64,000 nt of DNA from Actinomycetospora sp. NBRC 106375 (lineage in GTDB: Bacteria; Actinomycetota; Actinomycetes; Mycobacteriales; Pseudonocardiaceae). The stretch lies in the NCBI RefSeq assembly GCF_030269665.1, contig NZ_BSTS01000022.1, positions 1 to 64,000 on the forward strand, in the 5' to 3' direction. How positions within the stretch are numbered: position 1 is the first letter of the stretch; each line of letters begins with the position of its first letter. Positions 32,798 through 42,394 of this stretch are shown here, piece by piece. Position numbers and translations under genes: made by a program. A model generated the notes under the pieces. It made no database searches and was not told the origin of the DNA. It saw only the letters and a program-made list of their open reading frames with translations.

Positions 32798-32945
32798 CGC
32801 CCTCACCAGCGAGGACGCCGCCCGGTCGGATCACCTTCCCCAGGTGTGTGACGCGCGGCATTGTGGGAACTCGACAACCACGGCGGACGCGAGTTCGTCG
32901 CCCCGACGCCTTCGGCTCGACGTGGGGCCGTGATGAGGTGAGCAC

Positions 32946-33881
32946 GTGATCGCGATCCTCGCTCCCGGCCAGGGCGCCCAGAAGCCCGGCATGCTCGCCC
33001 CGTGGCTCGACCGCCCCGAGGCACGCGGGCGGCTCGAGGCGTTCTCGGACGCCGCCGGGCTCGACCTCGTCCACCTCGGCACCGAGGCCGACGCCGCGGC
33101 GATCGAGGACACCGCGGTGACCCAGCCGCTGCTCGTCGCGTCGGCGCTGCTGGCGTGGGACCAGCTGCGGCTCGAGGTCACCGTCCCCGACGACGCCGTG
33201 GTCGCCGGCCACTCCGTCGGGGAGCTGGCCGCCGCCGCGATCGCCGAGGTCATCGAAGCCGAGCAGGCCGTGGCGCTCGCCGCCGTCCGCGGGCGCGAGA
33301 TGGCCGCGGCCTGCGCCGCCGAGCCGACCACCATGGCGGCCGTACTCGGCGGCGACGCCGAGGCCGTGCTCGCCCGCCTCGCCGAGCTCGACCTCGAGCC
33401 CGCCAACCGCAACGGCTCCGGCCAGGTGGTCGCCGCCGGCCGCAAGGACGCCGTCGACGAGCTCGTCGCGAACCCGCCCGAGGGTGCCCGCGTGCGGCCG
33501 CTCTCGGTCGCCGGCGCCTTCCACACACGCTTCATGGAGCCCGCCGAGAAGGCGCTGGCGTCGTGGGTCGGCGAGCACCGCGACGAGCTCGCGCCCGCCG
33601 ACCCGTCGCACCCGCTGCTGCAGAACGCCGACGGCGCGATGGTGACGAGCGGGTCGGAGTTCCTCGACCGTCTCGTCGCCCAGGTGACGCGCTCGGTGCG
33701 CTGGGACGCGTGCATGGACACGATGGCCGAGCGGGGTCTCGACGCCGCCGTCGAGCTGACCCCGGGCGGCACGCTCACCGGCATGGTGAAGCGGCAGATC
33801 AAGGGGACGCCGGTCGGAAACATCAACACCCCCGACGACCTCGAGAAGGCCGTCACGATGCTCCGCGGGGAGGCCGCGTGA
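32946..33881 (+). CDS. fabD: Malonyl-CoA:ACP transacylase
   Basis: 311 residues. N-terminal APGQGAQKPGM and nucleophile Ser90 in VAGHSVGELAAA. AFHTRFM carries the catalytic His. It moves malonyl from CoA to ACP for type II fatty acid synthesis. GTG start preceded by GAGGTGAG. Its stop overlaps fabH by 4 bp (GTGA). Confidence 0.95.
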   Translation: MIAILAPGQGAQKPGMLAPWLDRPEARGRLEAFSDAAGLDLVHLGTEADAAAIEDTAVTQPLLVASALLAWDQLRLEVTVPDDAVVAGHSVGELAAAAIAEVIEAEQAVALAAVRGREMAAACAAEPTTMAAVLGGDAEAVLARLAELDLEPANRNGSGQVVAAGRKDAVDELVANPPEGARVRPLSVAGAFHTRFMEPAEKALASWVGEHRDELAPADPSHPLLQNADGAMVTSGSEFLDRLVAQVTRSVRWDACMDTMAERGLDAAVELTPGGTLTGMVKRQIKGTPVGNINTPDDLEKAVTMLRGEAA

Positions 33882-34858
33882 AGCTCCAGCTCGCCAGCCA
33901 GACGCCGGGTGCCCGCATCCTCGGGCTCGGCAGCATGCAGCCCGACCGCGTGGTGACCAACCACGACCTCGAGAAGATCGTCGAGACCAACGACGAGTGG
34001 ATCCAGAGCCGCGTCGGCATCGTCGAGCGCCGCTTCGGCTCCGAGAAGGACTCGGTCGTCTCGATGGGCGTCGACGCCGGGTCGAAGGCCCTGGCCGACG
34101 CCGGCCTGGCGCCGACCGACCTCGACGCCGTCATCGTCGCCACCTGCACGATGCCCAAGCCGATCCCGAACGCCGCCGCCCAGACCGCCGACCGCATCGG
34201 CGTCAACGGGATCGGCGCGTTCGACGTCAACACCGCCTGCGCGGGCTTCTGCTACGGCACGGGGCTGGCCGGCGACATGATCCGGTCCGGCACCGCGAAG
34301 CACGTGCTGGTGATCGGCTCGGAGAAGCTCTCCGACTGGCTCGACATGCAGGACCGCTCGACCTGCATCATCTTCGCCGACGGCGCCGGCGCGGCCGTGC
34401 TCGGTCCGGCCGCGAGCGACGACGAGGTCGGGGTCGGCCCGGTGATCTGGGGCGCGGCCGGCGACCTCGTGTCGAGCATCCACATCGACGAGACCGACGC
34501 GCTGCGCCAGGAGGGCCAGGCGGTCTTCCGCTGGGCCACCACGAAGATCGCGCCGGTGGCGCTGCGCGCCGTCGAGGCGGCCGGGCTCAAGCCCTCCGAC
34601 ATCGACGTGCTGGTGCCCCACCAGGCGAACCTGCGCATCGTCGAGGCGATCGCCAAGCGCCTGCGCCAGGTCGGCGGCCGCGACGACCTGCGCGTCGCCG
34701 ACGACATCCAGCACTCCGGCAACACCTCGTCGGCCTCGATCCCGCTCGCGATCGACCACATGCGCGGGGCCGGGCGGGTGAAGGCGGGCGACGTCGCGCT
34801 GATCGTCGGCTTCGGCGCCGGCCTGTCGTACGCCGCGCAGGTCGTGGTGCTGCCCTGA
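33878..34858 (+). CDS. fabH: Beta-ketoacyl-ACP synthase III
   Basis: 326 residues. Catalytic Cys121 in VNTACAGF, His248 in VPHQANLR and Asn in HSGNTSSAS. It condenses acyl-CoA with malonyl-ACP to start chains. GTG start overlaps fabD. Mycobacteria keep fabH elsewhere; the fabD-fabH-acpP-fabF order matches Streptomyces and Pseudonocardiales. Confidence 0.95.
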   Translation: MKLQLASQTPGARILGLGSMQPDRVVTNHDLEKIVETNDEWIQSRVGIVERRFGSEKDSVVSMGVDAGSKALADAGLAPTDLDAVIVATCTMPKPIPNAAAQTADRIGVNGIGAFDVNTACAGFCYGTGLAGDMIRSGTAKHVLVIGSEKLSDWLDMQDRSTCIIFADGAGAAVLGPAASDDEVGVGPVIWGAAGDLVSSIHIDETDALRQEGQAVFRWATTKIAPVALRAVEAAGLKPSDIDVLVPHQANLRIVEAIAKRLRQVGGRDDLRVADDIQHSGNTSSASIPLAIDHMRGAGRVKAGDVALIVGFGAGLSYAAQVVVLP

Positions 34859-34949
34859 CCGTCCTGCCTGTCACCGCGCTGCCCTGACCTGCCCTACGGT
34901 GCCCACCACCCGGGCACGGCCCGAAGTACCCGCACCAGAAAGGACGCCC

Positions 34950-35192
34950 GTGGCGACCAACGAAGAGATCCTGCCCGACCTCGCGAGCATCGTGGAGGAG
35001 GTGGCCGGCGTCGACGCCGCGGAGGTGACCTCCGAGAAGTCGTTCGTCGACGACCTCGACATCGACTCGCTCTCGATGGTCGAGATCGCCGTGCAGGCCG
35101 AGGACAAGTTCGGCGTCAAGATCCCGGACGACGAGCTCGCGAAGCTCACGACCGTCCAGGACGCCGTCGACTACATCTCCAACCACTCCTAA
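34950..35192 (+). CDS. acpP: Acyl carrier protein
   Basis: 80 residues, acidic, with phosphopantetheine Ser40 in the DSL motif (DIDSLSMVE). GTG at 34950 has AAAGGA 7 nt upstream; the longer open frame from 34899 lacks one. It carries growing acyl chains. About 90 bp separate it from fabH. Confidence 0.96.
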   Translation: MATNEEILPDLASIVEEVAGVDAAEVTSEKSFVDDLDIDSLSMVEIAVQAEDKFGVKIPDDELAKLTTVQDAVDYISNHS

Positions 35193-35205
35193 GAGGGGCG
35201 ACGTC

Positions 35206-36468
35206 GTGAGCAGCACCGGCCAGGGGGTCGTCGTCACCGGAATGGGCGCGACGACCCCGCTCGGCGGCGACGTGGCGACCACCTGGGACGGCCTCCTGGC
35301 CGGTCGCAGCGGCGCCTCCAAGATCGAGCAGGACTGGGTCGACACCTACGAGCTGCCCGTCAAGATCGCGGCGCAGCTCGCCACGGAGCCGACCGAGATC
35401 ATCAAGCGCGTCGAGGCCCGCCGCCTCGACCGCAGCGAGCAGACCGCGGTCATCGCGGCGCGCGAGGCCTGGCAGCACGCGGACCTCGGCGACTACCCGT
35501 CGACCGAGGACGGCTCGCCGAAGGTCGACGCGCTGCGGCTCGCCGTCATCATCGGCACCGGCATCGGCGGGGCGCTGACCCTGCTCGGCCAGGACGACAT
35601 CCTCGAGCAGCAGGGCCTGCGCAAGGTCGCCGTGCTGACGATCCCGATGCTCATGCCCAACGGCCCGGCGGCGCACGTCGGTCTCGAGTTCGGCGCCGCC
35701 GCGGGCGTCCACGCGCCCGTGTCGGCCTGCGCGTCCGGCGCCGAGGCGATCGCCTGGGGCTGGCGGATGCTGCAGGCGAACGAGGTCGACGTCGTCGTCG
35801 CCGGCGGCACCGAGGCCTGCATCCACCCGATCACGCTCGCCGGCTTCAGCCAGGCCCGCACCATGGCCCTGCGCAACGACGAGCCCGAGCGCGCCTCGCG
35901 CCCGTTCGACACCGGCCGCAACGGGTTCGTGCTCGGCGAGGGCGCGGGCATGGTCGTGATGGAGCGCGAGGACTTCGCGACGGCCCGCGGCGCCACGGTG
36001 CACGGGCGTCTCGCGGGCATCGGCACCAGCGCCGACGCGTACCACATCACCGCGCCGGACCCCGAGGGTACGGGCCAGTCGCGCGCGATCGCCGCCGCCC
36101 TGCGCACGGCGGGCCTCGAGCCCTCCGACGTGGGCCACGTGAACTGCCACGCCACCGCGACCAGCGTGGGCGACGTGGCCGAGACCGTGGCGGTGAAGAA
36201 GGCGATCGGCGACCACCCGGTGCTCACCGCGCCCAAGGGCTCGCTCGGTCACCTCCTGGGCGCGGCCGGGGCCGTCGAGGCGATCTCGACGATCCTCTCG
36301 GTGCGCGAGGGCCTGATCCCGCCGACCGCCAACCTCGAGGACCTCGACCCCGACGTCACCCTCGACGTCGTCGCCGGCGAGGCTCGCAAGACGACGCTGG
36401 ACGCCGCGATCAGCGACTCCTTCGGCTTCGGCGGGCACAACGTCTGCCTGGCGTTCACCCCGGCCTGA
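35206..36468 (+). CDS. fabF: Beta-ketoacyl-ACP synthase II (FabF/KasA)
   Basis: 420 residues. Catalytic Cys175 in VSACASGAE, with His residues in NCHATAT and GSLGHLLGAAG. It elongates acyl-ACP. Only one such gene follows acpP, unlike the kasA-kasB pair of mycobacteria. GTG preceded by AGAGGGG. Confidence 0.95.
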   Translation: MSSTGQGVVVTGMGATTPLGGDVATTWDGLLAGRSGASKIEQDWVDTYELPVKIAAQLATEPTEIIKRVEARRLDRSEQTAVIAAREAWQHADLGDYPSTEDGSPKVDALRLAVIIGTGIGGALTLLGQDDILEQQGLRKVAVLTIPMLMPNGPAAHVGLEFGAAAGVHAPVSACASGAEAIAWGWRMLQANEVDVVVAGGTEACIHPITLAGFSQARTMALRNDEPERASRPFDTGRNGFVLGEGAGMVVMEREDFATARGATVHGRLAGIGTSADAYHITAPDPEGTGQSRAIAAALRTAGLEPSDVGHVNCHATATSVGDVAETVAVKKAIGDHPVLTAPKGSLGHLLGAAGAVEAISTILSVREGLIPPTANLEDLDPDVTLDVVAGEARKTTLDAAISDSFGFGGHNVCLAFTPA

Positions 36469-36555
36469 CTGTTCGAGCGATGCGGCTTTCCTGGCGTGTG
36501 ACGCCAGGATCGCCACATCCTCGCCGGCGCGACACGCCGAACCGAGCGTGTCCGC

Positions 36556-37161
36556 TCAGCAGGGCGTGCGCAGCTGGCTGCCCGGCCGCGGGTCGACGAG
36601 CCGCGGCGCACCGCCGCCGGTCTCGACGACGGCGCTGACCTGCCAGCACAGCCGCGGCACGCGCACGTCCGGCGGCGCGACGGCCGGGTCCTGCGTCGTG
36701 ACGTACCCGAGCGGCACGACGAGCTCGCCGCCCGCCACGGGGTCGATGCGCCGGACGACGACCGACCCGACCCGCTGGGTGCGGGCGGTGGCGGCGAAGG
36801 TCGCCGGGTCGATGCGCGCCTCGGGCACGAGCGCCGCCCTGTAGGCGGTGAGGTCGCCGGCGTTGCGCGCGTCGGTCCAGCGCTGGAGGAGGTCGCGCAC
36901 CGCGCCCGACTCCGGGTGCACCGCGGCCGCGGCGGACAACGACACGGCGGGCGGGCCCGCCGACCCGTCGCCCGGCAGCTCGGCGCCCACGAGCACCGGG
37001 CCCGTGTCGCCGATCGCCGACCGGCCCACGGCAGCGGCCCGCGCCCCGAGCAGGGCGCCGGCGACGACGAGCAGGACCAGGGCGACGGCGAGCACGATCG
37101 GCAGGACGATCCCGGGGCGCAGGCGATCGGCCAGCGCGCCGTCACGGAACCGCCCGAGCAT
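36556..37161 (-). CDS. Membrane-anchored protein of unknown function
   Basis: About 201 residues (216 from a start at 37206). One N-terminal membrane segment (VLPIVLAVALVLLVVAGALLG) and an exported domain containing VRDLLQRWTDARNAGDLTAYRAAL, reminiscent of SnoaL/NTF2-like anchored proteins. Ends with a Cys next to the stop. Convergent with fabF. Function unknown. Confidence 0.7.
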   Translation of the reverse strand: MLGRFRDGALADRLRPGIVLPIVLAVALVLLVVAGALLGARAAAVGRSAIGDTGPVLVGAELPGDGSAGPPAVSLSAAAAVHPESGAVRDLLQRWTDARNAGDLTAYRAALVPEARIDPATFAATARTQRVGSVVVRRIDPVAGGELVVPLGYVTTQDPAVAPPDVRVPRLCWQVSAVVETGGGAPRLVDPRPGSQLRTPC

Positions 37162-37226
37162 GCCGTCCAGCCTGCCAGCCCTCCCGTCGACGCCTCGGCG
37201 CGGCACGGACCCCGAGGACGCGGTGA

Positions 37227-37718
37227 TCAGCCGACCTGGTGCAGACGCACCGGCGCGGCGCCGTCGCCGGCGAAGCGGAACTCCTCGAGGGCGGCGTCCC
37301 AGCGGGTGCCCAGGAGATCGTCCAGGCGGCGGGTCAGCGACTCACGGGTCGACGCGCCGGACAGCGCCGCGCGGACCTGGTCCTCGCCGAGCACGATGTC
37401 GCCGTTGGCGCTCGTGCGCCCGTGCCACAGGCCGAGCCCGGGGACGTGGCTGAAGCGCTCGCCGTCCGTGCCGGGCGACGGGTCCTCGGTGACCTCGAAG
37501 CGGACCATGCCCCAGGCCCGCAGAGCGGTCGCCAAGCGAGCCGCGGTGCCCACGGGTCCGTCCCACGACACCTCGGCACGCACCGACCCCGGAGCCGCGT
37601 CCTGCGCGGTCCAGTCCAGCACGACACGAGCGTCGAGGACGCTCGAGATCGCCCACTCGACGTGCGGGCCGACCGCAGACGGCGACGAGTGGACGTAGAT
37701 CACGCCACGGGTGCTCAC
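37227..37718 (-). CDS. DUF3145 family protein
   Basis: 163 residues. VIYVHSSPSAVGPHVEWA at the N terminus and WHGRTSANGDIVLGEDQVRAAL in the second half are diagnostic of this actinobacterial family. Function unknown. GTG at 37718 has a strong GGAGGT upstream. Confidence 0.9.
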   Translation of the reverse strand: MSTRGVIYVHSSPSAVGPHVEWAISSVLDARVVLDWTAQDAAPGSVRAEVSWDGPVGTAARLATALRAWGMVRFEVTEDPSPGTDGERFSHVPGLGLWHGRTSANGDIVLGEDQVRAALSGASTRESLTRRLDDLLGTRWDAALEEFRFAGDGAAPVRLHQVG

Positions 37719-37884
37719 TGCTGACCTCCGACTCGACGAGAAGCGCCTTCCCCAACGTCCTCGCGAGCGGGCAGAGATCGAACTGATCGCAACCGGGACG
37801 CAGTGTGCACCGTGATGCTCTTGTGGCGCCAGTGTCACCGGATTCCGGGCGTGTCGGGCCCGAGATCCGTAGAGTCGTCCCACC

Positions 37885-39093
37885 GTGACCGAGGATGACC
37901 GTCCCCACACGGACGGTGCCCGGTTCCGTGACGTCCTCGCCGACGCCCAGTTCCGCGCCCTCTGGCTCGCGCAGCTGCTCTCGGTCCTCGGCGACCAGGT
38001 CGCCCGCGTGGCCCTCGCCGTGCTCGTGTTCACCGAGACCGCGTCCGCCGGGCTCACCGCGCTGACCTACGCGCTGACGTTCCTGCCCGACCTCGTCGCC
38101 GGCCCCCTGCTCTCCGGCATCGCCGACCGGGCGCCGCGACGGGCGACGATGGTGGTCACCGACCTCCTGCGCGCGGGCCTGCTCGCGCTCATGGCCGTGC
38201 CGGGGATGCCTTTCTGGGCGCTGTGCCTGCTGGTCGTCGCGGGCCAGCTGCTCGCCGCGCCCTTCGCCGCCGCGCGCGCGGCGATCCTGCCCCACGTCCT
38301 GCACGGCGAGCGCTACGTCGTGGCGTCGGCGATCTCGGGGACGACATACCAGAGCGGCCAGGTGCTCGGCTTCGCCCTGGGCGGCCCGCTCGTGGCGGTC
38401 GTCGGGGTGCCGACCGCGCTGCTGGCCGACGCGGCGACGTTCGTCGTCTCGGCACTGATCCTGCAGTACGGGGTCGTCGAGCAGCGGGCGACCGGCGCGG
38501 CCCACGAGCACGCCCGGCTGCGCTCGGGCGCGCGGATCGTCGCGGGCGACCGACGCCTGCGCGCCCTCGTCGCCCTCGCCTGCGTCTCGGCGTTCGTCGT
38601 GACGATCGAGGGGCTCGCCGCGCCATACGCGGCGGCGCTGGGCGGCGGTCCCGTCGCGGTCGGCCTGCTCCTCGCGGCCAACCCGCTGGGTGCGGCGCTG
38701 GGGATCGTGCTGCTGACGCGCCTCGTCCCGCCGCACGTCCGCAACCGGCTCCTCGGCCCGCTCGCGGTGGCGTCGTGCGTGCCGTTGGTCGCCTCGGCAC
38801 TGGACCCGCCGCTGGCCGGGGTCCTCGCCCTGTGGGTGCTGTCCGGGCTCTTCTGCGCCTACCAGGTGCCCGCGAACGCGGCGTTCGTCGCCGCGGTCCC
38901 CGACGCCCATCGCGGCCAGGCGTTCGGGCTCGCCGTCACGGCGCTGCGCGTCACCCAGGGCCTGGGCGTCCTCCTGGCCGGCCTGCTCGCCGAGATCACG
39001 GGCCCCGCGCCCGCCGTGGCCGCGGCCGGGGCGGTCGGGGTGCTCGTCGCCTTCGCGTGCGCGGTCGCGTGGTCCCGGGCCCGCGCCCCGTGA
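37885..39093 (+). CDS. MFS transporter (EntS/MFS_3-like exporter)
   Basis: 402 residues with about 12 hydrophobic segments. The loop between helices 2 and 3 reads GIADRAPRRATMVVTD, the MFS motif-A variant of drug and siderophore exporters. Substrate unknown. Convergent with the DSNWH-repeat peptide gene; the two share a bidirectional terminator. Confidence 0.88.
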   Translation: MTEDDRPHTDGARFRDVLADAQFRALWLAQLLSVLGDQVARVALAVLVFTETASAGLTALTYALTFLPDLVAGPLLSGIADRAPRRATMVVTDLLRAGLLALMAVPGMPFWALCLLVVAGQLLAAPFAAARAAILPHVLHGERYVVASAISGTTYQSGQVLGFALGGPLVAVVGVPTALLADAATFVVSALILQYGVVEQRATGAAHEHARLRSGARIVAGDRRLRALVALACVSAFVVTIEGLAAPYAAALGGGPVAVGLLLAANPLGAALGIVLLTRLVPPHVRNRLLGPLAVASCVPLVASALDPPLAGVLALWVLSGLFCAYQVPANAAFVAAVPDAHRGQAFGLAVTALRVTQGLGVLLAGLLAEITGPAPAVAAAGAVGVLVAFACAVAWSRARAP

Positions 39094-39113
39094 CCTGGAG
39101 CCTCGGAGCACGA

Positions 39114-39160
39114 ACGACCGGCGCTCTCGCTGCCACCGATGCAGCGAGAGCGCCGGTCGT
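39114..39160. terminator. Bidirectional terminator with perfect 20-bp stem
   Basis: Arms at 39114-39133 and 39141-39160 are perfect inverse complements (ACGACCGGCGCTCTCGCTGC and its reverse) around a 7-nt loop. It lies between the convergent MFS and peptide genes. Confidence 0.8.
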
Positions 39161-39228
39161 GTCGCGACGTGCGCGGCGATCGGGTGCCGTCGCTCCCCCA
39201 CCCGACGACGCCATCCCGACAGTACCGA

Positions 39229-39330
39229 TCAGTGCCAGTTCGAGTCCGCGAAGTGCCAGTTCGAGTCCCGGTGCCAGTTCGAGTCCGCGAAGTGCCAGTT
39301 CGAGTCGCGGTGCCAGTTCGAGTCGGCCAC
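39229..39330 (-). CDS. 33-residue DSNWH-repeat peptide
   Basis: GTG start with AAAGGAG 6 nt upstream, TGA stop. The peptide is MA followed by five copies of Asp-Ser-Asn-Trp-His separated by R, FA, R, FA. All five 15-bp units use identical codons (GACTCGAACTGGCAC). No leader region or modifying enzyme is next to it. I do not recognise the family. His/Asp spacing every 5-7 residues could bind metal, and repeated Trp/His cores recall peptide natural product precursors; both are inference. It ends before a strong terminator shared with an exporter gene. Confidence 0.7.
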   Translation of the reverse strand: MADSNWHRDSNWHFADSNWHRDSNWHFADSNWH

Positions 39331-39698
39331 GGAGGGCTCCTTTCGTGATCATCTCCGACGTCGCGCGGGACGGGTGGGACCCGGCGACACGGACGTGGCC
39401 CATCGCACACTCCGTGTGATGGACCGCGCCGCGACGCCGGACGTCCGTGCGACCGCCCTCCGCATTGACGGAGAGCGACCGAACTGTCACATCCGGCGCA
39501 GGTCTGCGGCGCATCCGCCCCTTGATGCTCATCAATGGAGCTGTGTGTGACCAGACGGCGACTGGGCGTCAACCAAGGGGGTGATCTCTTCCCAATGGGT
39601 GACGCCTGCTGCCGAGATCCACAGACCGTCGGTACCGTGTTCCGCACACGGGAGACGCCCGGAGCGGTCCCGACGGGGCCTGGAGGAGGTCACACATC
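39331..39698. other. Divergent intergenic region (peptide / diguanylate cyclase)
   Basis: 368 bp between divergent starts. Should hold promoters for the DSNWH peptide (minus) and the diguanylate cyclase (plus). No riboswitch fold or operator palindrome recognised. GGAGGAGGT before 39699 is the only clear site. Confidence 0.4.
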
Positions 39699-41207
39699 GT
39701 GACGGCGCGCGAGCCCTGGCGGGCTCCTGGAGAGCCCGGTTCCGGGCTTGCTCCCGCGCCCGGAGCAACACCTCCGGACCACCCCGTACGCCCGGTGACG
39801 GCGGTGGCCGCCTCGGCCGACGGGGACAGCCCGGTGCGCCCCGTTCGTCCCAGTCGCCGGCGCCGCGGGTCGACGGGGTCGGCTCCCGCGTCCGACGTCA
39901 CCGCCTCCCCGGCCGAGTCGGCCGAGTCGGCCGAGCCCCCGTACCGCCGGTTCGACCTGCGCCGCGCCGACCCGCGCCGCTGGAGCCTCTGGCAGGCCCC
40001 GCGCCGGGTCGTCGTCGCGGTCCTGCTCGTCGACCTGGTCGCCGTCGTCCTCTCGCTGGCCGTGGCCGGGCTCGAGCCCGTCGGGGCCGCCGACTGGCGC
40101 ACGCTCGGGCTGCTCGTCCTCGGCCTCGTCGTCCACGTCGAGACGGCGCGGGGCATCGAGCGTCGCCGCGAGATCGTCGCCGACGGCCAGCCCTACATCG
40201 AGCTGAAGTCCGTCTGGAGCTTCGCGGGGCTGCTGCTGCTGCCCCTCGGGCTCGCGCTGGCGCTCGTCGTGGTGACGTTCGCCTACTGGTGGCTGCGGGT
40301 CAGCCAGCGTCCCGTCGTGCACCGGTGGACCTACTCGGCCGCGACCGTGCTCATCGCCTCGGTGGCGGCGTGGGCCGTCCTGGAGCTCATGCCCGGCGGC
40401 CTGCTCGTCAAGGTCGCCGGCCCCGTCGGGCTGCTCGTGCTCGTGGCCGCCGGGCTGACGCGCTGGGTCGTCAACCACGGCCTCGTCGTCTTCATGATCT
40501 GCCTGAGCGCCCCCGGGACGCCGTGGTGGCAGCGGCTCGGCTCCCCGACCGACACGCTCATCGGGCTCGGGGCGCTCGCGCTCGGCGCCGCGCTGGCCGT
40601 CATCGCGCTCACGACCCCGTGGCTGCTGCCGGTCCTGCTCGTCCCCGTGATGGGGATGCACCGCGGCTTCCTGATCCAGCAGTTCGCCCGCGCCGCGCGC
40701 ACCGATCCCAAGACCGGCCTCGCCAACGCCACCGCGTGGCGCGACCAGGCCGACCGCGAGCTCGCCCGCCTGCGCCGCCGAGGCGGCGAGCTCGGCGTGA
40801 TCATGGTCGACATCGACGCCTTCAAGGCGATCAACGACCGGCACGGGCACCTCGTCGGCGACGCCGTCCTGCGCGCCGTGGCGGACACCCTGCGCTCGGA
40901 GGTCCGGCCCTACGACGCGGTCGGGCGCTTCGGCGGCGAGGAGTTCGTGGTGCTGCTCGCCGAGGCCGGGCCCGAGGAGGTCGGCCGGATCGCCGAGCGC
41001 CTGCGCCGCAGCATCAGCGAGTGCGAGGTCACCGTCGCCCCCACGCTGGGCGGCGGCACGGTCACGGGCCTGACGGCCTCCATCGGCACGGCCACGTTCC
41101 CGCGGGCGTCCCGCGACGTCGACGGGCTGATGGTCAGCGCCGACGCGGCGCTCTACGCCGCGAAGCACGGGGGCCGCAACCGGGTGGAGTGCGCACCCCC
41201 GCGGTAG
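39699..41207 (+). CDS. Membrane diguanylate cyclase (GGDEF)
   Basis: 502 residues. Proline-rich cytoplasmic N terminus, about six membrane segments (residues 105-320), then a GGDEF domain with DPKTGLANATAW, DIDAFKAINDRHGH and active-site RFGGEEF. The inhibitory I-site RPYD lies five residues before GGEEF, so product inhibition is expected. Makes cyclic di-GMP from GTP. GTG start has a very strong GGAGGAGGT. Confidence 0.92.
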   Translation: MTAREPWRAPGEPGSGLAPAPGATPPDHPVRPVTAVAASADGDSPVRPVRPSRRRRGSTGSAPASDVTASPAESAESAEPPYRRFDLRRADPRRWSLWQAPRRVVVAVLLVDLVAVVLSLAVAGLEPVGAADWRTLGLLVLGLVVHVETARGIERRREIVADGQPYIELKSVWSFAGLLLLPLGLALALVVVTFAYWWLRVSQRPVVHRWTYSAATVLIASVAAWAVLELMPGGLLVKVAGPVGLLVLVAAGLTRWVVNHGLVVFMICLSAPGTPWWQRLGSPTDTLIGLGALALGAALAVIALTTPWLLPVLLVPVMGMHRGFLIQQFARAARTDPKTGLANATAWRDQADRELARLRRRGGELGVIMVDIDAFKAINDRHGHLVGDAVLRAVADTLRSEVRPYDAVGRFGGEEFVVLLAEAGPEEVGRIAERLRRSISECEVTVAPTLGGGTVTGLTASIGTATFPRASRDVDGLMVSADAALYAAKHGGRNRVECAPPR

Positions 41208-41211
41208 GCCC

Positions 41212-42390
41212 CTACCGGAACGCGGCGATCCCCGTGACCGCCTGGCCGATCGAGAGCGCGTGCATCTCCTCGGTGCCCTCGTAGGTCAGCACGGTCTCGA
41301 GGTTGGTCATGTGCCGGAACACCGGGTACTCGAGCGTGATCCCGTTGCCGCCGAGCACCGTGCGGGCGCTGCGGGCGACGTCCAGCGCGGCGCGGACGTT
41401 CGCCATCTTCCCGAAGCTGACCTGCGAGGGGTGGACCTGCTCGGCGTCCTTGAGCCGCCCGATCCGCGAGGCCGTCAGCCCGGCCTGGTTCACCGCGACG
41501 ACCATGTCGGCGAGCTTGCGCTGGGTGAGCTGGAACCCCGCGATCGGCTGCCCGAACTGCTCGCGGTCGATCGCGTACGACAGAGCCGACTCGTAGCAGG
41601 TCCGTGCCGCCCCGACCGCGCCCCACAGGATCCCGTAGCGGGCCTCGTTGAGGCAGCTCAAGGGACCCTTCAGCCCGGTGACCTCAGGGAACATCGCGTC
41701 CGCGGGCAGGCGCACGCCCTCGAGCACCAGCTCGGCGGTCAGCGACGCGCGCAGCGAGAGCTTGTGCTTGACCTCGTTCGCGGTGAAGCCGGGGGTGTCG
41801 GTGGGCACGACGAAGCCGCGGATGCCTGTCGAGCCGGCGTCGGGATCCGTCTGCGCCCAGACCACCGCGACGTCCGCGAGCGTCCCGTTGGTGATCCACA
41901 TCTTGGTGCCGTCGAGCACCCAGTCGTCGCCGTCCCGACGCGCGCGGGTCCGCATCGAGCCCGGGTCCGAGCCGGCGTCGGGCTCGGTGAGGCCGAAGCA
42001 GCCCAGCGCGTCACCCGTGGCCATCGACGGCAGCCAGCGCTGCTTGTGCTCCTCGGAGCCCCACCGGTGCAGCGCGTACATGGCGAGCGAGCCCTGCACC
42101 GAGACGAAGCTCCGCAGCCCGGAGTCGACGGCCTCGAGCTCGCGGCAGGCCAGCCCGTAGCTCGTGGCGTTGGTCCCGGCGCACCCGTAGCCCTCGAGAT
42201 GCATCCCCAGCAGACCGAGCGAGCCCAGGCCCTTGGCGATGTCGCGCGGCAGGGTGTTCGACTCGTACCACTCGGCGATGCGCGGCGAGAGCTCCGCAGC
42301 CGCGTAGTCGCGGACCGCGTCGCGGATGTCGCGCTCCTCGGCGCTCAGGTCGGCGTCGACGGCCAGGAAGTCGCTGGGGTCCGGAGACAT
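41212..42390 (-). CDS. Acyl-CoA dehydrogenase (glutaryl-CoA-dehydrogenase-like)
   Basis: 392 residues. GCFGLTEPDAGSDPGSM and WITNGTLADVAVVWA are flavin/substrate motifs of the family; catalytic Glu is in TYEGTEEMHALSIGQAVTG, the glutaryl-CoA dehydrogenase pattern. Oxidises a short acyl-CoA, possibly with decarboxylation. ATG at 42390 (MSPDPSDF) fits the family better than 42465. Convergent with the diguanylate cyclase. Confidence 0.87.
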   Translation of the reverse strand: MSPDPSDFLAVDADLSAEERDIRDAVRDYAAAELSPRIAEWYESNTLPRDIAKGLGSLGLLGMHLEGYGCAGTNATSYGLACRELEAVDSGLRSFVSVQGSLAMYALHRWGSEEHKQRWLPSMATGDALGCFGLTEPDAGSDPGSMRTRARRDGDDWVLDGTKMWITNGTLADVAVVWAQTDPDAGSTGIRGFVVPTDTPGFTANEVKHKLSLRASLTAELVLEGVRLPADAMFPEVTGLKGPLSCLNEARYGILWGAVGAARTCYESALSYAIDREQFGQPIAGFQLTQRKLADMVVAVNQAGLTASRIGRLKDAEQVHPSQVSFGKMANVRAALDVARSARTVLGGNGITLEYPVFRHMTNLETVLTYEGTEEMHALSIGQAVTGIAAFR

Positions 42391-42394
42391 GCCC

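Noticed and set aside
39229-39330. CRISPR-like or purely non-coding repeat for the 15-bp units
   Set aside because: The repeats keep one reading frame with start, stop and ribosome site, and the spacers are 3 or 6 bp, so a peptide gene explains them better.
39540-39698. Cyclic-di-GMP riboswitch before the GGDEF gene
   Set aside because: No recognisable GEMM-type core could be found by eye.
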